A stretch of DNA of 64,000 nt, from positions 62,001 to 126,000 of the forward strand of contig JAACMV010000005.1 in assembly GCA_010909725.1 (NCBI GenBank), given 5' to 3'. The position numbers and the translations under genes are program-made. This document shows, one piece after another, positions 56,558 through 64,000 of the stretch (within the stretch, counting starts at the first letter, position 1; each line of letters starts with the position of its first letter). Under the pieces are notes generated by a model, which made no database searches, had not been told where the DNA came from, and saw only the letters and a list, made by a program, of their open reading frames with translations. Source of the DNA: Picochlorum sp. 'celeri' (taxonomy: Eukaryota > Chlorophyta > Trebouxiophyceae).

Positions 56558-58026
56558 ATGGGTGACTTGCTACGAGGACTCGACAGTGATAGCTTGCAAG
56601 AGGTACTGTCAAGATGCGAGTCGGATGATTTACTTCGATTAATTGCAAACCTGTAAAACTCTGTACGAGATACTGTATTCGAGTACACTGGTTTGGTGTA
56701 ATCGGCTGTGGGTTGACTTTGGCTGGGAAACGTTCCCTGGCGAACGATCTGATTTTATGTTGTACCGTTCGATATATCAGCAAGAATCGGCCGAAAGCAT
56801 ACGATTCCGTGGCTTATTCACGGATGGTGGGATTGATGACGCCAACACCTCGTATTGGGTTGACAATGTGTTCATAGATGATATCAGTCCATACTGCTCA
56901 CATGCCTCTGCAAATATTGACCTGGTTGGCGTACTCTTGAAGCATAGCGAGCTCATACGCTCCAAGGAAAGGAGCATCAGACAATATTTGATCTCCAGAT
57001 GTCGATACGCTGCGGCGTTACTGGAGCATATACATGCTAGAGATAGGACGGAGAGTTTCAGAGAGCGGTTTGAGGACAATCGAGTCTTATAGCGACCTAC
57101 AGCTAAAGCTCTTCTTCTTTTCTTTGCATGATTCTTTTCATCAGGTGAGTATCTATGTATGTTTTGGTGAAAGACAAAGGTATTTGCCGAGTATTTGGTG
57201 CTGCAGGACTCTCAATTGGCCAATTGCTGTTTTACAATGTGACACCTGACAATTTAGAAGAGGAGCAAAGAAGGATGACTGCAATACGGCAACATCTTCT
57301 TTCAATTGAGACATTTCAAGACCAGAATATTATTGGAAAAGACTCGGATGTAGTATACGATGGAGATATATTACAGAAGATTGAACAAAGTGAATTGAGC
57401 ATGTGTATATTAGAGAGGATGGTAATATCAAGAGAAGGCCAACTCACATGCCCTGTATCTTGTGGTTGCGATATTTGGCTGTGCAGTAGATCGAGACATG
57501 GAGCAATGCGTAGTGAGGGCTGGTTTACTGGAATTGATGAGAAACAGCCTACATGGTATGTTGGTGCCTCTGCATTGGTCGACTAAAAACTACCGTGAGT
57601 ATGAACCAACCTTTTCTTTTCTTTCTAGATATTTCGGACTTTAACTCGCTGGACTCGTTTCGCATGCTCTGTGAAAAATCAGAAAAGGGTCTTGTTCCTG
57701 CTTTTAACAGAGTTTGTTTTCAGGAGAAGAATATTTTTGTAGAATTCAAGAGGGTAAGGTTAGTGTCAACCCGTGGTGGGTCCTGTGATAAGTTGTTCCA
57801 ATGGTTTCCTATAGGGTGGTTTCAATTTGCCTTGTATGACGCCGATTTCGACAACCTGATGAGAAACAGAGAAGGATACGAGGCTTGCGATGTTTTGTTC
57901 CCTTGTGATTTTGAAAATGAGGATACTGTGGCGGAGTCTAGAATCTTTGTCCCTTTAAAGACAAACATGCCATTAATTTCGTTGCAGTCAAACTCATTTC
58001 ACAGGAAAACAGAATGGATGCAATGA
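56558..58026 (+). CDS. F-box protein with armadillo-like region, frame broken
   Basis: Begins MGDLLRGLDSDSLQEVLSRC, an F-box-like start (LRxLDSDxLxEVLSR...LLRL), with CKTLYEILYSSTLVWCNRLW completing the F-box in a frame shifted by one base at an A run (56645-56649). Later parts show helical repeats: AIFGCAVDRDMEQCVVRAGL is armadillo-like. A C-terminal block WFQFALYDADFDNLMRNREG ends at 58026. F-box proteins bring substrates to SCF ubiquitin ligases. At least three frame changes (about 56647, 57080 and 57440) and one intron near 57146-57207 (GTGAGT...TGCAG) are needed. I do not recognise the family, and no plant homologue name is certain. Confidence 0.55.
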
Positions 58027-58142
58027 TGGATGGTCACGACTGGCCAAATATTGACCTATCATCCTTGACATTACAAGGAAGAATAATTGATGTATAGTAC
58101 TACTATTGTCTCTTGTTAAGGGTATATTAAGTTAAATGCACC

Positions 58143-58981
58143 TTATCGGTCCCAAGGAAGTGCAGAAATCGAATCAGACTCTGTAACACTTCCATATGTT
58201 ATTCTCCAAAAATCTAGCAGGAGAGTCACCAACATACATCCACCCAAGGAGTCGATCACAGTTCTCCAGATGGAGTAATGAGTCGAAGGCCTGGTACTCT
58301 CGTCCATTCTGTAAAAAAGAGGAAATGATACGAAGAAATAGATCGCGTAGAAGAGAGATCCAATGCTGTACATCTTTGTTCGATCCAAGAATTGATAATA
58401 AGGAAAGTGGCTAATTGTGACTGTTTCCCCAATTGCAGTAAGGTAGGATAATACAAACACTGTCAACACCTCCGAAAAGACCTGAAAAATCCGATTGGAG
58501 TTTTCTGTAGCAGCATGCACCCTGCGGATAACCATATTCGACAAGGAATGATAGAAACAAAAGTAGGCATGGGTCATGAAGTACAATGTTATTGGTACAT
58601 CATTCAGCCTATGAGCAGGGAAAGTATACGAAGCACCGAGTACACTATAGAAATAATGAGTCCAGAAATAATTTCCTATAAAGCTCAGAATAGCTATCCA
58701 GACATTCGCCTTAACCCAATATTCTTATGCAGGGGCCTTTTGGAATCAGTCCTACTCTCGTAGAAAATAGGCAGCAGGATGCAAGGGAGTGCAGCTACTA
58801 AGCCGATTCCCAAATATCCCCATTCATCAAGCCGATCATACAATTTGAAGGGAACCAATATGCATAAACACCACAGAATCCACGAGAAACTATAGAAAAA
58901 GAAAAAGACTTCAGTCCATCTCTTAGCCTTGTTCTTTGCGAGCCATAAGCTGGCATCGAACCAGTGTTGTACTAGCTTCAT
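58143..58981 (-). CDS. CPI1: Cycloeucalenol cycloisomerase
   Basis: Opens the cyclopropane ring of cycloeucalenol to obtusifoliol, a step of plant/green-algal sterol synthesis in the ER. No intron is needed. Blocks are KRWTEVFFFFYSFSWILW, VPFKLYDRLDEWGYLGIGLV, ALPCILLPIFYESRTD, FWTHYFYSVLGASYTFP, NYFWTHYF, YFMTHAYFCFYHSLSNMVIR, SHFPYYQFLDRTKMYSIGSL and YAIYFFVSFPLFYRMDE, with several membrane spans. One base appears to be missing near 58718 (T or A run): the HKN block before it and the WVKANVWIAILSFIGN block after it are in different frames, though both match the family. With that base the protein is about 280 residues, the usual length. Confidence 0.87.
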
Positions 58982-59321
58982 ATCCTTGTAAAATATCCTG
59001 AAAAAAGCCGACTATTTCGTGCACTGATGTCCTGAAGCAGAAGACCGCAGCCAGATCTCTCTACTTCCCGAATTAATTCGAATTTTCGGAAGATCTCTAA
59101 AGATCGGAGATCCCTGAGACGCCGCAAGAGCCGCAAGTCACACTTTTGATGCACTCGCGAGCACTAAAACAGACGGGCTACCAGGCTGCAGGCAATCGTT
59201 AAATTAGATATAATTAGGTCGTTGTACGTGGTATACTGGTCATTTACGATGATGACTGCGAAGTTCTCTATGTCGTCTTTTCTTGAGCCGTCGTCTTATT
59301 GTTGTATTCTTGTGTCTGCAG
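58982..59321. promoter_or_regulatory. Promoter/5' region between CPI1 and eL24
   Basis: Divergent gene starts 340 bp apart. Contains palindromes such as GAATTAATTC (about 59070) and repeats of AGATCTCTAAAGATCGGAGATC (about 59090-59110). No gene is supported. It should hold both promoters. Confidence 0.35.
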
Positions 59322-59928
59322 ATGGTTTTAAAGTAAGATTTTCGCACCATATTGTATTTATATACTTGATATCGACGTTGTAGCTGTTTATGCGTGTCAT
59401 GCTGGTCGAACGGCTTGATTCGCCCCAGCAGCCATTTCGTATCGCGTGTCATTTTGTCACTGTTGCTCATGGATTTTTCATTACATTTGCAGGACTCAAA
59501 CTTGCCGCTTTAGTGGCTTGAAAATATACCCAGGGAGGGGTATGTTGTACATCAGGGTTGATGGACAACAGTTCTTGTTTTTGAAGCAGAAGTGCAAGGC
59601 TCTTTTCAATCAGAGAAAAAGACCAGCCAAGCTTGCATGGACAACTACCTATCGCAAACAGCACCGTAAAGATCAGGAACAACAGGTTTCCAGGAGAAAG
59701 AAGAGATCTACAGCGCGTGTTGCCGTCCGCTCAGTGGCAGGTGCATCCTTGGAGGTGATCGCGAAGAAGAAGGCAGAGAAGCCAGAGCAGCGCAAGGCTT
59801 CCCGCGAGGCAGCTCTTCGTGAGATTAAAGAGCGTACGAAGAAGGCTAAGGCCGAGAAATCTGCACAGAAGGCTGCTGCAAGGGCTCAAGGCCAAGCTGC
59901 TCGCGTGCCAAAAGCTGGAAAGCGATAA
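59322..59928 (+). CDS. RPL24: Ribosomal protein eL24
   Basis: Exon 1 is 11 bp (59322-59332: ATG GTT TTA AA), then a 160-bp intron (GTAAGA...TTTGCAG) and exon 2 (59493-59928); 148 residues. Spliced start MVLKTQTCRFSGLKIYPGRG is the canonical eL24 N-terminus with a zinc-finger remnant; family members usually have MxLKTELCxFSGxKIYPGxG. Further blocks: QKCKALFNQRKRPAKLAWTT, YRKQHRKDQEQQ, SVAGASLEVIAKKKAEKPEQ and EAALREIKERTKKAKAEKSA. It is a 60S subunit protein near the intersubunit bridge. Codon use is C/G-richer than its neighbours, fitting high expression. Confidence 0.95.
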
Positions 59929-59986
59929 GCTTCATCTTGCCTTATATGACAGCATAATTGTAATATGTAAAAATACAACGCTATAT

Positions 59987-61531
59987 TCACATGTTCAACA
60001 ATCTCTCCACTGCAGCATCAACATCCCCACCGCTACTTTCGAGAGCATTCCTGTTGGCTTCTTCATCACAAAATCCCATGTCATTGAGAACCTGGATCTT
60101 CTTAAGCATTTCTTCTTCACTTATTTGAGGCTCCTTACCCTCCTCATCCGAAAGGACTTCAGAGATAGGGTCATCCTGCGATAATATGCGATCCAGCATG
60201 CTATCCAACATATCATCAGTGATACCGGACGACTCACTTCCTTCCAATACTTGACGGACCATCATCGACCGAAACTGAGGATTGGTCAAAACTCTCGAGA
60301 GAAGCCTCATATTATCCGCAGTCAACTCGGATTCCAAAATGATTCTTTCGCTGTCTTCTGGGGTTGATTCTAAAGCCCTTAACCTCCTGTTTGGATCCTC
60401 CATGGCACTTATAAGGTCCCCCACTCTTTCCTCGCTAAACAAGCTCTCTACCATACTTATTACTTCTTCTTCTGAGCGAATGGAAGGTTGGGCGGAAACA
60501 GTTGGAGCCGAGGGGCTTCGCCATGGATTTGGGATTGGGTTCTCATTAACCGAGCCAGTCTGTTTGAATAACCGTAAAAACGGATTTTTGCTGTTTTGGC
60601 GCTCGTTGGAGATACCTTCGCTGGACTCGGGAGCCTCAGATACGTCAGACATCATACTTGCAAGGGCGTTGTATCCTCCTGGAATGGCTTCGATATTACT
60701 GAGCGCCCTGTCCATATTCCTCATGTACTCCAGCCTGAGTTCCTACGAACACTCAAGATACATTTTTATTTTCTTCAGATATTTTATATGAGCATTATAG
60801 CTATAATACACGCACTGGGTTGGATGCAATGTTCATCATCTCCTGCATTTGCTCCGGATTCTTCAGTATGGCCAAAATTTCAGGGTTCGCATCCATCATT
60901 CTCTCCACCTTATTACCAGGACCAAGTCTTTCCATAAGATTATCGATGGCAGGAATATTTGTAGTCACCTTCCTCTGGCTGCCCCCAGCCTGCCGCAGCT
61001 GCTCCTCAGTTTGGTGACTGCCGGCATTCTCGGGGGAGTCGTCGGCAGTATGCGGCAAAACTTGGCCTTTTGACTTCATCATATGCACAACTGATCCATC
61101 TGAGAGACCTGCAATGAGATTTGTCATGCAAATTACGAAACAGAACCCTAACCCCCATTCTTCACCACCCTCGGAAGCAAGTTTCGAAGATGCAAAGGCG
61201 TGTTATTCTTCTCAAATCTGCCCCAAACTACATTTGAATGTACAGATACGTACCACAATTTTCAACATCCATCCCATCCTTCAAAAAGTGTCCTACACAA
61301 GAATAGCACTCATGATGATGATACTCTTACGAGATCTGTCCAAGGTGGGAACGCATGAGAAAAATACCGAGCGAATAGCCTACCTTTGTGGATTAATTTA
61401 ATACAATCCTCACTGATAGCGAGTTTCTCGGCAATTTGCTTTCTCAGGCTGCCGATATTCTCGGAGGGTTCCAGCCTGAACTGCAAACGGTCTGCGTTCT
61501 TTGAACCCATCTGCTTCACGAATATCTCCAT
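59987..61531 (-). CDS. DSK2: Ubiquilin / DSK2 ubiquitin receptor
   Basis: Five exons: about 61388-61531, a 41-bp exon near 61270, 60810-61106 and 59987-60740. Brings ubiquitinated proteins to the proteasome and helps membrane-protein quality control. UBL: MEIFVKQMGSKNADRLQFRL, IGSLRKQIAEKLAISEDC, KLIHKG plus HFLKDGMDVENC (the mini-exon) plus GLSDGSVVHMMK. STI1-like repeats: PAIDNLMERLGPGNKVERMM, EYMRNMDRALSNIEAIPGGY, SELTADNMRLLSRVLTNPQF. The C-terminal UBA reads QVLNDMGFCDEEANRNALES. The mini-exon restores the ubiquitin-fold loop that would otherwise be missing. Total length about 415 residues. An ORF-based reading would miss the mini-exon. Confidence 0.87.
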
Positions 61532-61854
61532 CTTGTATCAAAATAATAAAGTTGTTTGAATTTCAATGACCATGAATCTCAGCACTGAGAACCTGTATGT
61601 ACGTGGGTTTTGTTCCCCCCAAAGAATGTCCGACATTCCTGACGGTACTGTCTGGCCGGTCAGATGATCAGCTCGAAGGGTCATAATCATGACCCCTCGC
61701 GAGGGGTTCTTCGATCGAAGGGAATCCTCCGGGCTCCAATCCACGGGATGGATGGCCATGGTACTATGTGAAAACTGACTGTGAGGAAAACATTTGGCGT
61801 GCGTAATTTACCTTTATGTATATATGAAGTCTGCGCCATAGATGTTTCGAATTC

Positions 61855-62534
61855 ATGTGGCCATCTCGCCCTTACAATAGGGATACTCTTCTTGGACTTG
61901 CAAAGGGAACTTTGATTGTCGTATACAGGAAGAAGGTTTTGTTCTATTCGCAGATACTAGGTATCAAGCTCTACGACTTCATCGTCAATCAGCTTATCTG
62001 GTTCGAAACAGCTAAGCCCGCTGGCATTAAATTGCATGTTGGGCTGAGCCAGGCTCTGAGCCAGGTAGGACTTGGTATACACACGCGGTGCGCAAGATCG
62101 TGATTTACTTGGGTGAGCGCGGCTTTTTTGACGTGTATTTGTTATCTTTGGGAGCAATATTCTTTGCTGTTGGGTCGAGGAGAGGGCATGCTTGTCTCCT
62201 CGAGACGCTCCAGGTAGTTCTGGCACCAGTCTCAGTATCAGCAATGTTTGCACGGTGGCTAGTTAGAACGCATGTGGTGTTATCAGGGATACTGTGGCGT
62301 GCTATGAGAGGTATTTCATATCCTCGTATCCTTGAATATTTCGACATTGGCCTTGGTAAGGAAAGAGAGGATGTAATAGAATCATCTGGATTCAGTCTGA
62401 CCCTTGCTTGTCTCCTTTTTGTGCCCCTGATTTTGACATTGCCCACAATTGGATGGTACTCAATATTTGTGTGCATTTTAAATGGAGTGATTCAAAAATC
62501 AATCTATGGGTGTCTAGAATTAATATCATTTTGA
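61855..62534 (+). CDS. PIGQ: PIG-Q/GPI1 subunit of the GPI-GlcNAc transferase
   Basis: Stabilising subunit of the complex that starts GPI-anchor synthesis at the ER. AKPAGIKLHVGLSQALSQ resembles the PAGxKLNxEL motif, and GILWRAMRGISYPRILEYFD resembles the LWRLFRGRKWNxLRxRxDS motif. Hydrophobic helices LLFVPLILTLPTIGWYSIFV fit the C-terminal membrane part. About 225 residues, so only the C-terminal domain of the family, without the N-terminal part present in animals; the 5' end is unproven and other exons could lie upstream. The frames on either side of about 62071-62076 do not meet; one base seems lost at GG. The other GPI gene of the window is PIG-L. Confidence 0.7.
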
Positions 62535-62787
62535 CGGTATTTACCACGAAATGATGCATGTAGATTCAGGAGTTTGCAGTCCAAAATTATTATTGTTCTA
62601 GTGCATCCAAGTAGAAATCTCCTCGACGTGTGGCAATATAGTGCATTTTCACACATACGAATGCGGGAACTTTTCTAATTTGTTTGATTGGTGATTAATT
62701 GCACCGACTAGGATCAACTGTTTACAGCCTACATAGGCCACGAAACTTTAGTCAACAAAGGTCAGAACCAGTTCTGTTTAAGAAATA
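62535..62787. other. Intergenic between convergent genes
   Basis: About 250 bp between the PIG-Q and MAPK-like stops (convergent). No coding sequence or clear hairpin is seen. Confidence 0.4.
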
Positions 62788-63876
62788 CTATATTCTACAC
62801 TCAAATTCTGGGTGATGTACTAAAATGTGACTGAAAATTTTCTCTCTAATCTCGCGAATGCTGCGCATGTCTAAGGAGTTCCTTTTGGTGTAGCCATTGT
62901 TTTGATGCAAGGGTTCATCCAAAGTCACATGCAAACTGCTAAAGTAGGGATGCTGTAATGCTTCCTCTGCCGTCAATCTTTTTTTGGCATCAAAAGCTAG
63001 CATTCTGTTTAGCAAATCGATTGCTTCAGCATCTGCATTCGGAAAAAGTTTTTCGAAAGGTATGGGGTCTTGTTGAGGCACAGAATATAAATACTGTCTC
63101 AAAGAATCAGATAAATCCATGGCATTGACTGTTGATTCTGAAGGATTGCCTAGGACTCTGTAGATTAAGGAGAGAGTATGGATCCAATCGGTACCTGGAA
63201 ACAAAGGTCTTCTACCCAAACATTCGGCAAAGATACATCCTGCTGACCAGATATCAACTTTGTAATCGTATCCCGTGCAGGAGAGTAATATTTCGGGAGC
63301 TCGATACCACCTTGTCACCACATACTCTGGCACAGCATCTTGTTGCCCAAACCATGCAGACAGACCAAAATCACAAATCTTAAGATCGCAAGTTGAGTTC
63401 AAAAGCAAGTTTGAAGGTTTCAGATCTCGATGAATGATACCTGCCGAATGGATGAATTTCAATCCTCGTAAAAGCTGATACATAAAAAACCTGATTTGAT
63501 CTGCAAGCAATTGCTGCGGGGACTTGAGAACCTGATGCAAATCTGTCTCCATAATATCATACACTACATATAAGTCATCAAACTCTGGTAAATTTGGAGA
63601 TGGAAATATATCTCTAACAGCAACAATGTTTTCATGCCCTGAAAGGTGAGCTAGTGTCTCAATTTCTGTCAAAGTCCGACGAGCATCCTGAGAATTGCGG
63701 AATGTTGACGAGATTTTCTTTATCGCCACGATATCTCCATTCTCTTTATCTTCAGCACTGCAAACTTTGCCGTAAGCACCTTTCCCAATGAGTTTCTTTA
63801 CGTTGTATTGTTCAAGGCACTCAAAGGTATCATCAGTCACCTGGAACTGAAGGTATCGGACTGTGATCTGTTTCAT
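62788..63876 (-). CDS. MAP-kinase-like protein kinase with altered activation loop
   Basis: Intronless, 362 residues. Kinase marks: LIGKGAYGKVCSAEDK (glycine loop), VAIKKISSTFR (ATP lysine), IIHRDLKPSNLLLNSTCDLK (catalytic loop), ICDFGLSAWFGQQD, TRWYRAPEILL and DIWSAGCIFAECLGRRPLFP (CMGC). The MAPK activation motif TxY is replaced: the sequence reads DAVPEYVVTRWYRAPE, so the usual threonine is a proline and only the tyrosine remains. Two-step phosphorylation by a MAPK kinase would not apply as usual. The C-terminal docking-like region is short and ends FECRI. Without a tree, it could be a plant MAPK or an atypical group. Confidence 0.85.
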   Translation of the reverse strand: MKQITVRYLQFQVTDDTFECLEQYNVKKLIGKGAYGKVCSAEDKENGDIVAIKKISSTFRNSQDARRTLTEIETLAHLSGHENIVAVRDIFPSPNLPEFDDLYVVYDIMETDLHQVLKSPQQLLADQIRFFMYQLLRGLKFIHSAGIIHRDLKPSNLLLNSTCDLKICDFGLSAWFGQQDAVPEYVVTRWYRAPEILLSCTGYDYKVDIWSAGCIFAECLGRRPLFPGTDWIHTLSLIYRVLGNPSESTVNAMDLSDSLRQYLYSVPQQDPIPFEKLFPNADAEAIDLLNRMLAFDAKKRLTAEEALQHPYFSSLHVTLDEPLHQNNGYTKRNSLDMRSIREIREKIFSHILVHHPEFECRI

Positions 63877-64000
63877 CGGTAATTACTATGCGACAGGAAT
63901 TTTTCAATTTAAAGAAGTTTGTTCTTGAGTCCCGGAATATGTCAAGGTGCTCAACCTGTGGCGAAAAGGCCTAACGAAACCCCAACGCCCTGGGTTTAAA
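63877..64000. other. Upstream region of the MAPK-like gene
   Basis: 124 bp to the right edge; no gene is visible. Should include the promoter or 5' untranslated region of the kinase on the minus strand. Confidence 0.3.

Noticed and set aside
58143..58981. EXS/XPR1-type phosphate transporter
   Set aside because: First impression from the membrane helices; the ordered blocks fit cycloeucalenol cycloisomerase far better.

Overview
The window is nuclear DNA from a eukaryote of the green lineage, most likely a compact-genome streptophyte-type alga. Support: an SnRK2 kinase with its C-terminal acidic patch (22467-23596), chloroplast outer envelope pore protein OEP21 (16604-17283), cycloeucalenol cycloisomerase of phytosterol synthesis (58143-58981), a plant-type raffinose synthase/SIP-like protein (11011-16496), a plant-type ERD2-like receptor (41105-42330), a plant-type LRR/ARM/patatin lipase (42432-45476) and RAPTOR. 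Genes are dense on both strands, introns are mostly 50-190 bp, and donors are often GTACGT or GTGCGT with GCAG acceptors. I cannot name the genus. No rRNA, tRNA, CRISPR array or operon is visible.

Layout. 1-10.8 kb: N-terminal part of the spliceosomal helicase Aquarius with an added SAP domain, PIG-L, a P-loop kinase, a small basic ORF, APC2, a METTL21-type methyltransferase, a TMX2-like thioredoxin protein and RFC1. 10.8-20.3 kb: a raffinose synthase-like gene whose 2.5-kb intron 2 holds the whole checkpoint gene MAD1 on the other strand, then OEP21, a fragment resembling the C-terminus of a Fanzor (eukaryotic TnpB) nuclease, and MICU1. 20.5-31.6 kb: an orphan small protein, a SixA-type phosphatase, SnRK2, a membrane protein with a treble-clef/HNH-like tail, adenosine kinase, a KH protein, a tail-anchored gamma-glutamylcyclotransferase-like protein and RAD23. 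31.8-42.4 kb: an mTERF protein with a C-terminal extension, a secreted amine oxidase, a KDM4-like JmjC protein, RBM22/SLT11, an ARFRP1-like GTPase and the ERD2-like receptor. 42.4-64 kb: patatin lipase, ATIC, FAB1-type PI3P 5-kinase, RAPTOR, an F-box protein, CPI1, ribosomal protein eL24, ubiquilin/DSK2, PIG-Q/GPI1 and a MAPK-like kinase.

The genes share no single pathway. Recurrent themes are mRNA splicing (AQR, RBM22), cell cycle and replication (APC2, MAD1, RFC1), TOR and lipid signalling (RAPTOR, FAB1), ubiquitin shuttling (RAD23, DSK2) and GPI-anchor synthesis (PIG-L, PIG-Q). From about 44 kb to 62 kb, seven or more conserved genes carry single-base length changes, mostly at homopolymers, that break otherwise good reading frames. 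I saw none in 1-43 kb. This looks more like uncorrected consensus error than pseudogenes.

Exon positions were worked out by eye from splice signals and family alignments recalled from memory. Outer limits are usually good to the base; internal boundaries of long genes are approximate.
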